Source: Halorientalis marina (GTDB taxonomy: Archaea > Halobacteriota > Halobacteria > Halobacteriales > Haloarculaceae). Taken from it: a stretch of DNA of 64,000 nt. The notes beneath the pieces are model-generated. The model saw nothing but the letters and a program-made list of their open reading frames with translations, was not told the DNA's origin and ran no database searches. Numbering within the stretch: the first letter of the stretch is position 1; every line of letters begins with the position of its first letter. The DNA is taken from positions 3,348,001 through 3,412,000 of the forward strand of contig NZ_CP095487.1 in the NCBI RefSeq assembly GCF_023028345.1, read 5' to 3'. Shown here piece after piece: positions 56,894-64,000 of this stretch. The position numbers were made by a program, and so were the translations under genes.

Positions 56894-57397
56894 TCAGGCC
56901 GGCAGGGAGACGCGGCTGATGGTCCGGTCGCGCTCGGCGTCCCAGAAGGCGAGTTCGTCGACGACCCACTCGTAGGACTCGACCGACCGCTCGGCGAGGG
57001 CGTAGGCCGCCTCCGGGTCGCCGCCGCGCGCGACCGTGACGTGGGGGGTGTAGTCGTCGCCCTCGAAGTCGGGGACGGGCTCGAACGCCTCGACGAGGCG
57101 GGCGTGGAGGTCCCGGAGGCCGGGGCTCTCGACGTGGAGGTAGACGACCGGAGAGGGGCCGATGACGGCCGTCTCGAAGACGCCGAGCCCGTCGATCCGG
57201 GCCTCGAAGGCGGGCGTGCCGCGCAGGACCTCGCGGGCGCGGGCCTCGACCTGTGCGTACGGCTGGTCGCCGGGCAGTCGCTTGGCGACGAGGGTGTGCG
57301 TCCCGCGGCGGCGCGTCCGGGCCCTGGTGAGGTCACTGGCGAGGTCGCCGGCGAGCGCGGCGACGGTCGACGGCACCGGAACGTTGACGCTGTACAC
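56894..57397 (-). CDS. 2H-superfamily RNA ligase/phosphodiesterase-like protein
   Basis: 167 aa. The second motif is complete (YTPHVTVARGG), but the first is HTLVAKRL, with His-Thr-Leu where H-x-T/S is normal, so activity is uncertain. The fold matches the 2'-5' RNA ligase family. It is more divergent than thpR at 28762. The gene is convergent with the helicase gene, 5 bp from its stop. Confidence 0.75.
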   Translation of the reverse strand: MYSVNVPVPSTVAALAGDLASDLTRARTRRRGTHTLVAKRLPGDQPYAQVEARAREVLRGTPAFEARIDGLGVFETAVIGPSPVVYLHVESPGLRDLHARLVEAFEPVPDFEGDDYTPHVTVARGGDPEAAYALAERSVESYEWVVDELAFWDAERDRTISRVSLPA

Positions 57398-57438
57398 GTA
57401 CCCGTGGCTGGGCGAGGTTAGCGGTTAAAGCTTGCCGG

Positions 57439-57624
57439 TCAGAACGTCGAAATGAAAAACAGGCCGGCCGCGACGAACCCCAGCAGGATGAACTGGATCT
57501 CCAGCAACCCCGCTGTGATACCGAAGTACTCGGCCAGTCCCTCGAACACGACGATCAGCTGTAGCAGGCCCAGCCCCAGGAAAATCCCGAGGTTACGCAC
57601 TTTCTTGGCTGTGACTTCCCCCAT
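57439..57624 (-). CDS. Two-helix membrane protein, unknown function
   Basis: 61 aa: MGEVTAKKVRN followed by helix 1 (~12-30, LGIFLGLGLLQLIVVFEGLA), a short turn, and helix 2 (~40-59, EIQFILLGFVAAGLFFIS). Small proteins of this kind are frequent in haloarchaea. The function is unknown. An ATG six codons upstream is possible but would add a non-conserved start. Confidence 0.65.
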   Translation of the reverse strand: MGEVTAKKVRNLGIFLGLGLLQLIVVFEGLAEYFGITAGLLEIQFILLGFVAAGLFFISTF

Positions 57625-57733
57625 GTGTACCCCTTGCCACACAGCACGACTGGCAGTACCAAAAAGCCACTGCCTCGTATTCGGGGGTCTCGGTCGGTAA
57701 CGGGGGCGTCCGCCCGTGACGGGGCTCCGCGAT

Positions 57734-57925
57734 TCAGATGCGGTCGAGCAACCAGAGCACGATCAGAACGACGATTATCAGCCCGAGAATCGGCTGGAAG
57801 GGACCGAGCAGGCCGGCGAGACTGCCGACGATCTCGCCGACGATCTCGACGGCGATCCAGACGATAACGAGCAGGAGAACTATCTTCAACAGGTCCTCGG
57901 CATCGAGGGCACCACGGATGTCCAT
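57734..57925 (-). CDS. Small membrane protein (DUF7554-like)
   Basis: 63 aa: MDIRGALDAEDLLKIVLLL start, then two hydrophobic segments (~13-30 and ~42-60) with a Gly-rich turn and the end VLWLLDRI. It resembles a small haloarchaeal family whose number I recall only loosely. The ATG at 57925 is chosen since the upstream frame overlaps the sensor gene in antisense. Confidence 0.65.
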   Translation of the reverse strand: MDIRGALDAEDLLKIVLLLVIVWIAVEIVGEIVGSLAGLLGPFQPILGLIIVVLIVLWLLDRI

Positions 57926-58013
57926 GCCCGGGGAGACCGCCGGCGGGGAGATACGTCTTGTGGCCCGCCGACGGCAACAACGCCTTTGAACGCGGAGCCG
58001 ATACCGCGAGTCG

Positions 58014-59180
58014 ATGGAACTCCGCCGGACCGTCGTCCCCGTCGTCGTTGCCCTCGTTCTCGTCGCCTCGCCGGCAGTCGGCACGGTCGTCGGCGGGGCC
58101 GAGTCGGGCCGCGCGTCCACGGGCGAGGACGACCGCGCCGTCGAGTCGGTGCCGGTCGCGCAGGCGTCAGTCGAACCGGTATCGGTCCAGCCCGACCGGC
58201 TCGCGTCGACGCAGACGGTCGACCCAGACACGGTCCTCCTGCGAGCCGACGTCGCCGCGAACGGGACCGCCCACTGGCGGATCGAGTACCTCGTCCGGCT
58301 GGACGACCGGAACACGACCGACGCCTTCGAGTCCGTGGCCGCCGACATCCGCGAGGACCCGACGCCGTTCACCGACCGGTTCACCGACCGGATGCGTCGG
58401 ACGGTCCGGGCCGCCGAGAACGCGACCGGGCGCGAGATGGCCGTCGAAGCCGTCACCGTCGAGACCGAGCGCCAGGACCTCGGTGCCGAGTACGGCGTCG
58501 TCCGCTACGAGTTCACGTGGACGAACTTCGCGGCGGCCAACGAGACCACGCTGCGCATCGGCGACGCGCTCGGCGGCTTCTTCCTCGACGGCGAGACCCA
58601 ACTGACCGTCGCCTGGCCCGAGGGGTACAACACCGTCACCGTGGACCCGCCGGCGGACGAGCAGGCGGCGACCGAAGTCGTCTGGCAGGGGCGCCGGTCC
58701 TTCTCGGCGGCCGGTCCCCGTGTCGCCGTCTCGACGACCGCGCCTGCGACGGCGACCACCGACGGCCCCGGAGGTCCTGACGACGGCACGGCCGAAGATA
58801 GCTCGTCGTTCCTACTCGTGGGACTCGCCGTCGTCGTCGTCGCCGTCCTCGGCGGCGCGGTCGTCCTCGCCCGCCGCCGCGATGAGGACGAGTCGATGCC
58901 GGCGGCCGGGGCCGGCAGTGACGGGGAGGACGGGAGCGGCGACGGCGACGCGGCCGGGGACAGCCCGCCCGAGGAACTGCTGAGCAACGAGGAACGCGTC
59001 CTCGAACTCCTGGAGGAACGGGGCGGCCGCATCAAACAGCAGGAGATCGCCGGCGAACTCGACTGGACCGACGCCAAGACCAGCCAGGTCGTCACGGGCC
59101 TCCGCGAGGACGACGCAGTCGAGGTGTTCCGACTCGGCCGCGAGAACGTCGTCTCGCTCCCGGACGAAGATGACATATAA
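58014..59180 (+). CDS. Membrane sensor-regulator: extracellular domain, one helix, cytoplasmic winged helix (DUF7345/DUF7343-like)
   Basis: 388 aa. A signal peptide (1-24) is followed by an extracellular beta-rich domain (~70-235) with the block AENATGREMAVEAVTVET and a Thr/Gly linker. One membrane helix (265-286) follows, then an acidic cytoplasmic linker and a C-terminal winged HTH (323-384, NEERVLELLEERGGRIKQQEIAGELDWTDAKTSQVV). The order suggests a one-component receptor that brings a DNA-binding domain to the membrane. A related ectodomain without HTH occurs in the gene at 60248. The ATG at 58014 starts the signal peptide. Confidence 0.8.
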   Translation: MELRRTVVPVVVALVLVASPAVGTVVGGAESGRASTGEDDRAVESVPVAQASVEPVSVQPDRLASTQTVDPDTVLLRADVAANGTAHWRIEYLVRLDDRNTTDAFESVAADIREDPTPFTDRFTDRMRRTVRAAENATGREMAVEAVTVETERQDLGAEYGVVRYEFTWTNFAAANETTLRIGDALGGFFLDGETQLTVAWPEGYNTVTVDPPADEQAATEVVWQGRRSFSAAGPRVAVSTTAPATATTDGPGGPDDGTAEDSSSFLLVGLAVVVVAVLGGAVVLARRRDEDESMPAAGAGSDGEDGSGDGDAAGDSPPEELLSNEERVLELLEERGGRIKQQEIAGELDWTDAKTSQVVTGLREDDAVEVFRLGRENVVSLPDEDDI

Positions 59181-59246
59181 ATCGGTCGGTGGTTCATATG
59201 TTCGTTTTTTGATTGTTCCGGGGAAATCGACAGACGTGAAAGGTTT

Positions 59247-59308
59247 CGAATCCGTATCGAATCTGCTTAATCCGGCTTGATTCGGGGTTAGCGTCTGGTG
59301 TTTATATG
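59247..59308 (+). promoter_or_regulatory. CGAATC repeats and TATA box before the coiled-coil protein gene
   Basis: TTCGAATC (~59244), TCGAATC (~59257) and the inverse GATTCG (~59279) are followed by TTTATATG (59301-59308), 28 bp before the ATG at 59336. The repeats are placed for a regulator, possibly the membrane HTH encoded just upstream; that link is inference. Confidence 0.4.
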
Positions 59309-59335
59309 CAGTAGTGGTCCCTATCCGGAAGTACG

Positions 59336-60196
59336 ATGCGACGAATCAGTATGGCGACCGTGGCGGTCCTGGTCCTCGTCGGGACCGTGGCGGCGGTTCC
59401 GGCGGCGGGCCTCGTACAGAGTTCGGACGACGGCGCGGCGAGCGCCCAGACGGCAGCGAACGAATCGAACGCGAGCGTCGCGCCCGGCGAGCGACTGTCG
59501 GGCGTCGTCGGCGTCGGTGAAGCCGAACTCGAAGGCGAAGTCGAGTCGCGAGCGTTCGGGCTGGCCGTGGACCGGGCCGGCAGCGACGAGGCACGCGCCG
59601 AACTCATCGCGCAGAAGGTAAACGAGAGCCGCGAGCGCGTGGAGAATCTGAGCGAACGGCGCGAGCAACTGCGTGAGGCTCGCGAGAACGGGTCGATCAG
59701 CCAGGGGCAGTACGCGGCCCGGATCGCCGAACTCGCGGCCCGGAGCGACAACGTCCAGCGAACCGCGAACGACACGGCCAACGCCTCCGAGGGACTGCCC
59801 GCTGAGCTTCTCGAATCCAAGGGCGTCAACGCGAGCGCGATCCAGCAGCTCCGGGACAGTGCACGGAACCTGACCGGCCAGGAAGTCGCCGAGATCGCCC
59901 GGAGCATCGCCGGCGAGCGGCCCGAGCAGGCGGACCGCGGCGCGGACCGCGGGACCGACGCAGACCGCGGTGGTGCCAGTGACGGTGACGACGCGACGCC
60001 GACCGACGGCGGCATGGACGGCGAGCGGACGCCGGACGATGACCGGACGACCGACGGCGGCATGGACGGCGAGCGGACGCCTGACGACGAACGGACGACC
60101 GACGACGACATGAGCGACGAGCAGACGACCGACGGCGACACCGACACGGACGCGGGCGGGAACCGTGGCGGCGGCAGCGACCGCGGCGGCCGATAA
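59336..60196 (+). CDS. Secreted coiled-coil protein with repeat-rich tail (DUF7096-like)
   Basis: 286 aa. A signal peptide (1-25) is followed by a helical, charged part (~60-190, ESRERVENLSERREQLREARENGSISQGQYAARIAEL) suited to a coiled coil, then a disordered Asp/Thr/Gly tail. The tail contains an exact repeat TDGGMDGERTPDD (twice). I recall related proteins next to membrane HTH genes in haloarchaea. It may be a ligand or partner of the neighbouring sensor. Confidence 0.75.
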   Translation: MRRISMATVAVLVLVGTVAAVPAAGLVQSSDDGAASAQTAANESNASVAPGERLSGVVGVGEAELEGEVESRAFGLAVDRAGSDEARAELIAQKVNESRERVENLSERREQLREARENGSISQGQYAARIAELAARSDNVQRTANDTANASEGLPAELLESKGVNASAIQQLRDSARNLTGQEVAEIARSIAGERPEQADRGADRGTDADRGGASDGDDATPTDGGMDGERTPDDDRTTDGGMDGERTPDDERTTDDDMSDEQTTDGDTDTDAGGNRGGGSDRGGR

Positions 60197-60247
60197 CGGC
60201 ACGACGGCCACCGGACTTTTCATCTCCCCTATCGACCGAACGGTATC

Positions 60248-60991
60248 GTGTACGAGAAGACAGCAGCGGGTCTGGTACTGATCGGGCTCGTCGTCGTCGG
60301 AACGGTGACGCCCGTCGCGGGCGCGACACAGGGCGCGAACGAGGAATCGTTCGCGGTCGACCTGGCGGCGGACGGGTCGGCGACCGTGACGGTGACGACG
60401 ACGTTCGATCTGACGAACGACAACGAGAGCGACGCCTTCGCCGAACTCCGTGACGACGACGCGGCCAGCGAGCGGTTCCGGACGCGGTTCCGCGACCGGA
60501 TGGCGGGCGTCGCGGCCGACGCCGAGAACGCGACCGGGCGCGAGATGGCGGTCACTGACGCCAGCATCGCGTTCCGAACCGAGGGCGACACCGGCGTCGT
60601 CGAGCAGTCGGTCACCTGGACGGGACTGGCGGCCGCCGAGGGCGACCGGCTGGTCGTGACCGAGCCGTTCGCCAGCGGCTTCGAGCCGGACCGGCAGTTC
60701 CGCGTCGCGGCGCCGGACGGCTACGACCTCGACGCGACGCCCGCGCCGGACGGCACGGGCGACGGCTCGGCGACCTGGGACGCGGGCACGTCCCTCGACG
60801 GGTTCGAGGTGACGGCCTCGTCGCCGGAGACGCCGATGGCGACGGCCACGCCGCCCGGCGGCGGCACTGCGACCGACGGTGGCACGGAGACCGACGGCGG
60901 CACGACCGCGGGGAGCGGCCCCGGGTTCGGCGCGGCACTCGCTGTCCTCGCGCTGCTCTCGGTGGCGGCCCTCGTGGCACGGGACCAGTAA
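60248..60991 (+). CDS. PGF-CTERM surface protein, paralog of the sensor ectodomain
   Basis: 247 aa. A signal peptide (1-26) is followed by a beta-rich domain with AENATGREMAVTDASIAF, aligning with AENATGREMAVEAVTVET of the sensor at 58014, and a Thr/Gly linker. The C-terminal GPGFGAALAVLALLSVAALVARDQ-type PGF-CTERM signal is for archaeosortase anchoring. It lacks a cytoplasmic domain. GTG at 60248 is the start, 52 bp after the coiled-coil gene. It may present the same ligand-binding fold at the surface without signalling. Confidence 0.78.
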   Translation: MYEKTAAGLVLIGLVVVGTVTPVAGATQGANEESFAVDLAADGSATVTVTTTFDLTNDNESDAFAELRDDDAASERFRTRFRDRMAGVAADAENATGREMAVTDASIAFRTEGDTGVVEQSVTWTGLAAAEGDRLVVTEPFASGFEPDRQFRVAAPDGYDLDATPAPDGTGDGSATWDAGTSLDGFEVTASSPETPMATATPPGGGTATDGGTETDGGTTAGSGPGFGAALAVLALLSVAALVARDQ

Positions 60992-61049
60992 CCACGGACT
61001 CGCCCGTCTCGGAACTTTTTAATACGACTCTGCCAGTAGGAACGGGTAC

Positions 61050-61142
61050 ATGACCCGGACCCGCCGCGCCGACGAGCGAGCGGCCGTCAGCGCCGGGCCC
61101 GTCCCGCTTTTCCGACGCCGACCGCGACGACCGGGCCGTTAG
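61050..61142 (+). CDS. Putative Arg-rich leader ORF of argG (30 aa)
   Basis: MTRTRRADERAAVSAGPVPL then FRRRPRRPGR and a stop: 10 of 30 residues are Arg, with CGA used five times. The ATG is 25 bp behind a TATA-like element, as expected for a leaderless message. GC-rich non-coding DNA often yields Arg-rich frames, so chance is not excluded. Confidence 0.35.
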   Translation: MTRTRRADERAAVSAGPVPLFRRRPRRPGR

Positions 61143-61147
61143 GCCCG
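61132..61147 (+). terminator. Hairpin enclosing the leader ORF stop codon
   Basis: CGGGCC pairs perfectly with GGCCCG around the loop GTTA. The TAG stop of the leader ORF begins in that loop (T at 61140) and runs into the right arm. It has the shape of an attenuator or ribosome-responsive hairpin; there is no T-run after it, so simple termination is less likely. Confidence 0.4.
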
Positions 61148-61255
61148 CCTCCACTTCATTTCCACGACGGACGTTCCGTTTCACGCTGTCCACCGATTGG
61201 ACACCGTCGCATCGCAACCGAACCCGACATCACACTCGACATCAACCACACACCC

Positions 61256-62500
61256 ATGCCAGCGAACGATCACTCCGGAACCGTCGCGCTCGCCTTCTCC
61301 GGCGGGCTCGACACCACAGTCTGTGTCCCGCTCCTCCAGGAAGAGTACGGTTACGACGACGTCATCGGCGTCACCGTCGACGTCGGCCAGCCGGCCGAGG
61401 AGTTCGACGAAGCCGAGGAAACCGCCGAGGCGCTCGGCCTCGACCACTACGTCGTCGACGCGAAAGCCGAGTTCGCCGACCTCTGTATGGACGCGGTCAA
61501 GGCCAACGCCACCTACCAGGGCTACCCCCTGGGGACCGCGCTCGCCCGGCCCGTCATCGCCAGCGCCATCCTCGAAGTCGCGGAGGAGCAGGGCTGTAGC
61601 GCCCTCGCCCACGGCTGTACGGGGAAGGGCAACGACCAGCTCCGCTTCGAGACGGTCTGGCGCGACTCCGACCTGAACGTTCACGCGCCCGTCCGCGAAC
61701 TCGGCCTGACCCGCGAGTGGGAACAGGAGTACGCCGACGAGAAGGGCCTGCCCGTCGAGGGCGGCGACGGCGGCCGCTTCAGCATCGACACGAACCTCTG
61801 GAGCCGCTCGGTCGAGGGCTCGGAACTCGAAGACCCCGCGTACGTCCCCGGCGAGGAGATCTACGACTGGACCCAGGAACCGGGCAGTGCGGAGCCGGAA
61901 CTCCTCGAACTGACCTTCGAGGAGGGCGTTCCGGTCGCTATCGACGGCGAGGAGATGACTCCCGTCGAGATCATCGACCACCTCAACGACGTCGCCGGTG
62001 CCCACGGCGTCGGCCGCACCGATACGATGGAAGACCGGATGCTCGGCCTCAAGGTGCGGGAGAACTACGAGCACCCGGCCGCGTCGGTGCTGCTGAACGC
62101 TCACGAGGCGCTGGAAGGGCTCGTCCTGACCAAAGAGGAGCGCAGTTTCAAGACGAGCATCGACCAGGAGTGGGCCGAGAAGGGGTATCAGGGCCTCGTG
62201 AAGGCGCCGCTGTTCCGCGCGCTGGAAGGGTTCATCGACGAGACCCAGACGCGCGTGACGGGCACGGTCACGGTCAAGCTCCAGGGCGGGCAGGCCCGTC
62301 CCGTGGGGCGTGAAAGCGAGTACGCCTGCTACGCGGAGGGCCAGGCCTCGTTCAACACCGAGGCGGTCACCGACGACATCGAGCAGGCCGACGCGACCGG
62401 CGTCGCGAAGTACCACGGCTTCCAGGAGCGCCTGGCGAACAAGGTGAGCGAGGCGGCCGAGGACGCGGCCGCGGAGAAGACGATCACCGACTACGAGTAA
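61256..62500 (+). CDS. argG: Argininosuccinate synthase
   Basis: 414 aa, full length. The ATP pyrophosphatase motif AFSGGLDTTVC is at 11-21. GTDVGQ-type binding residues, ACxHGCTGKGNDQLRFE and the DRMLGLKVRENYEHPAA block confirm ArgG. It joins citrulline and aspartate with ATP to give argininosuccinate. argH follows after 4 bp. The leader before it is long and contains a small Arg-rich ORF. Confidence 0.97.
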   Translation: MPANDHSGTVALAFSGGLDTTVCVPLLQEEYGYDDVIGVTVDVGQPAEEFDEAEETAEALGLDHYVVDAKAEFADLCMDAVKANATYQGYPLGTALARPVIASAILEVAEEQGCSALAHGCTGKGNDQLRFETVWRDSDLNVHAPVRELGLTREWEQEYADEKGLPVEGGDGGRFSIDTNLWSRSVEGSELEDPAYVPGEEIYDWTQEPGSAEPELLELTFEEGVPVAIDGEEMTPVEIIDHLNDVAGAHGVGRTDTMEDRMLGLKVRENYEHPAASVLLNAHEALEGLVLTKEERSFKTSIDQEWAEKGYQGLVKAPLFRALEGFIDETQTRVTGTVTVKLQGGQARPVGRESEYACYAEGQASFNTEAVTDDIEQADATGVAKYHGFQERLANKVSEAAEDAAAEKTITDYE

Positions 62501-62504
62501 CACG

Positions 62505-64000
62505 ATGAGCGAGGACCCCACGGACGAGGCGACCGGTGACGCCGGCGGCGACGCGGACGGCGACAGCGGGAGCCACGACGCCGGCGGCGACCGTGGGAGC
62601 GAGGAGCAACGCTCCTCGACTCCCCGCTCGCAGGCTCGCGGGGACACCGTCGGAGCAAGCTCCGACGAGCCCCCGGTCGCTGACGCTCCCGGGGACGTGG
62701 TCCGCCGCGACCGCTTCAGCGGCGGCCCCGCCCGTGGATTCCTCTCGTCGCTGGTCGCGGACGAGCGCATCTTCGCCGCCGACCTCGCGGTGGACCGCGC
62801 CCACGTCGTGATGCTGGCCGAGCAGGGCATCGTCGACGAGTCCGACGCGGGCGACATCCTCGCGGCGCTCGACGACGTCGAGGAAGCAGGCCACGGCGCG
62901 CTGCCCGAGGGCGAGGACGTCCACGCCGCCATCGAGACGGCGGTCATCGAGCGCGTCGGGCCGTCGGGCGGGCGGATGCACACCGCACGCTCGCGCAACG
63001 ACGAGGTGGCGGCCTGTATCCGCTACCGCTTACGCGGGGACCTGCTCGACGCCGTGGAGACGGTCGTGGGCGCTCGCGAGCAGTTGCTGGAGTGCGCCGA
63101 GGACCACGCGGAGACGCTAATGCCGGGCTTCACCCACCTCCAGTACGCGCAGCCGACGACGGTGGGCCACTACCTCCTCTCCTACGAGCGGGCGCTGGCC
63201 CGCGACACCGAGCGGTTGCTGGCGGCCTACGACCGCACCAACCGGTCGCCGCTGGGCGCGGCCGCGTTCGCCGGCACGCCGTTCGACATCGACCGCGAGC
63301 GCACGGCCTCGTTGCTGGGGTTCGACACCGTGCTGGACAACTCGATGGACGCCGCGTCCGCGCGCGACTTCCTGCTGGAGGCGACGACGGCGCTGTCGAA
63401 CCTCGCGACGACGCTGTCCGGACTCGCCGAGGACGTCGTCGTCTTCGCCAACGACGGCTACGTCGACCTCGCTGACGACTACTCGTCGACCTCCTCGATC
63501 ATGCCCCAGAAGAAGAACCCGGACACGCTGGAGTTGGTCCGGGCGCGGGCGGGCGACGCCCACAGCGCGGTTTCGGGCCTGCTGACGACGCTGAAGGGGC
63601 TCCCGCGGGCGTACAACCGCGACCTCCAGCGCGCCGGCCAGTACGGCTGGGACGCCGTCGACGCCGTGATCGAGGCGACGGAAGTGGCAGCGGGCGCGGT
63701 CGCGACCGCAGAGTGGAACGCGGACCTGCTCGCGCGGGAGGCCGGCGCGGGGTTCTCGACGGCGACCGGCGTCGCGGACCTGCTCGCGATGTCCGGCGTC
63801 CCCTTCCGGACGGCCCACGAACTGGTGGCCCACGTAGCGGAGTCGACACCGGACCCGGACTACGACGCGTTCGCGGCGGCCGCCGAGGACGTCCTCGACG
63901 AGTCGCTTTCGGCCTACGTCGGCCGCGCGGAAGTCGAGGACGCGCTGGACCCGACCGCGAGCGTCGCGAGCCGCGACTCGGCGGGCGGCCCTGCGCCCGA
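62505..64000 (+). CDS. argH: Argininosuccinate lyase, C-terminal end outside window
   Basis: The frame is open to the window end (~498 residues). The core starts at VVRRDRFSGGPARGFLSS (~65) and shows MHTARSRNDEV, TTVGHYLLSYERAL, and the catalytic loop SSIMPQKKNPDTLE. The enzyme splits argininosuccinate to arginine and fumarate. The first 65 residues are an acidic low-complexity extension, and 62601-62694 encodes four hairpins in frame. The alternative start is GTG at 62697, which would give the usual length and leave the hairpins in a 196-bp intergenic gap. The ATG at 62505 has typical operon spacing from argG. Confidence 0.95.
   Translation, partial: MSEDPTDEATGDAGGDADGDSGSHDAGGDRGSEEQRSSTPRSQARGDTVGASSDEPPVADAPGDVVRRDRFSGGPARGFLSSLVADERIFAADLAVDRAHVVMLAEQGIVDESDAGDILAALDDVEEAGHGALPEGEDVHAAIETAVIERVGPSGGRMHTARSRNDEVAACIRYRLRGDLLDAVETVVGAREQLLECAEDHAETLMPGFTHLQYAQPTTVGHYLLSYERALARDTERLLAAYDRTNRSPLGAAAFAGTPFDIDRERTASLLGFDTVLDNSMDAASARDFLLEATTALSNLATTLSGLAEDVVVFANDGYVDLADDYSSTSSIMPQKKNPDTLELVRARAGDAHSAVSGLLTTLKGLPRAYNRDLQRAGQYGWDAVDAVIEATEVAAGAVATAEWNADLLAREAGAGFSTATGVADLLAMSGVPFRTAHELVAHVAESTPDPDYDAFAAAAEDVLDESLSAYVGRAEVEDALDPTASVASRDSAGGPAP
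62601..62694. repeat. Four consecutive hairpins in the argH 5' region
   Basis: The arms are GAGGAGC/GCTCCTC (62601-62617), CCCCGC/GCGGGG (62622-62643), GTCGGAGC/GCTCCGAC (62649-62666) and CCCCGG/CCGGGG (62671-62694), all perfect. The style matches intergenic hairpin arrays elsewhere in the window, for example after radA. Confidence 0.75.

Larger units (their letters stand above)
61000..61255 (+). promoter_or_regulatory. argG leader region
   Basis: A TATA-like CTTTTTAATAC (61015-61025) lies 25 bp before the small ORF at 61050, and no other good TATA element is nearer to argG. The transcript from it would carry a leader of ~205 nt before the argG ATG, long for a haloarchaeon. The leader contains the Arg-rich ORF and a hairpin. 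Confidence 0.45.

Noticed and set aside
59981..60130. Short repeats in the tail of the coiled-coil protein taken as a CRISPR array
   Set aside because: They are in-frame peptide repeats (TDGGMDGERTPDD) without regular spacers.
62536..62811. Overlapping small ORF in the argH region
   Set aside because: It is out of frame with argH, whose frame is open to the window end with clear lyase motifs.

Overview
The window comes from a haloarchaeon (class Halobacteria). The evidence is the high G+C content, the strongly acidic proteome (Asp/Glu-rich surfaces, few Lys), archaeal-type ribosomal proteins (eL39, eL31, LX/eL20), aIF6, NMD3, RadA, Taw2, archaeal SRP54/FtsY and prefoldin, a PGF-CTERM surface protein, and many small proteins of families seen only in haloarchaea. 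The genus cannot be fixed from the sequence alone. I found no CRISPR array, prophage, rRNA gene or intact insertion sequence. This is mostly core chromosome with a few rearranged or accessory patches.

Region by region. 1-9.5 kb: the 3' end of alaS, a DMT exporter, an alpha/beta-hydrolase relative without its catalytic serine, a BGTF surface protein, a class I glutamine amidotransferase, an HPP membrane protein, a glutaryl-CoA-dehydrogenase-like enzyme, two cupins (one only half a domain), and small zinc and PHP proteins. 9.5-22 kb: a secreted beta-propeller protein behind a perfect 26-bp palindrome, an NDUFA9-like epimerase coupled to a membrane protein, a DinG/XPD-like Fe-S helicase, the nmd3-taw2-GIDE cluster, htpX-pspAB and radA. 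22-31.9 kb: a rhomboid, sufU and sufS with azlCD between them, an enolase-superfamily enzyme, DUF424-TPR, thpR, a ZIP transporter and the ribosomal operon rpl39e-rpl31e-tif6.

31.9-47.0 kb may be an inverted segment. It starts at a 37-bp tandem duplication directly after tif6 and ends beyond rpl18a-pfdA-ftsY-srp54, which in many archaea follows tif6 on the same strand. Inside it lie a soluble chemotaxis-type transducer, an intron-containing tRNA-Arg(TCT) with nearby T-arm-like fragments, UPF0200/UPF0201, a HAD protein lacking its nucleophile, a membrane molybdopterin oxidoreductase, a nuclease lipoprotein, a CBS-MaoC fusion, a split MgtE pair and a zinc alcohol dehydrogenase. Just beyond it is a 120-aa membrane protein with twelve perfect glycine pentads and a patch where the 3' end of an aminopeptidase gene is partly triplicated.

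49-64 kb: a threonine aldolase, a membrane-anchored HTH protein, a phosphodiesterase, a CDF transporter, a lipoprotein, a second XPD-type helicase and a second 2H phosphoesterase. Next is a three-gene cell-surface cluster: a sensor with an extracellular domain, one membrane helix and a cytoplasmic winged helix; a coiled-coil secreted protein; and a PGF-CTERM paralog of the sensor ectodomain. The window ends with argG and the start of argH. argG has a long leader carrying an Arg-rich 30-codon ORF whose stop codon sits in a hairpin loop. The argH 5' end carries four consecutive hairpins in frame.

Best candidates for undescribed biology: the surface-sensor cluster (58.0-61.0 kb), the argG leader, the pentad-repeat protein, the operator-promoter module found twice with identical spacing (9.55 and 51.45 kb), and the rearrangement signatures at 31.9 and 47 kb.
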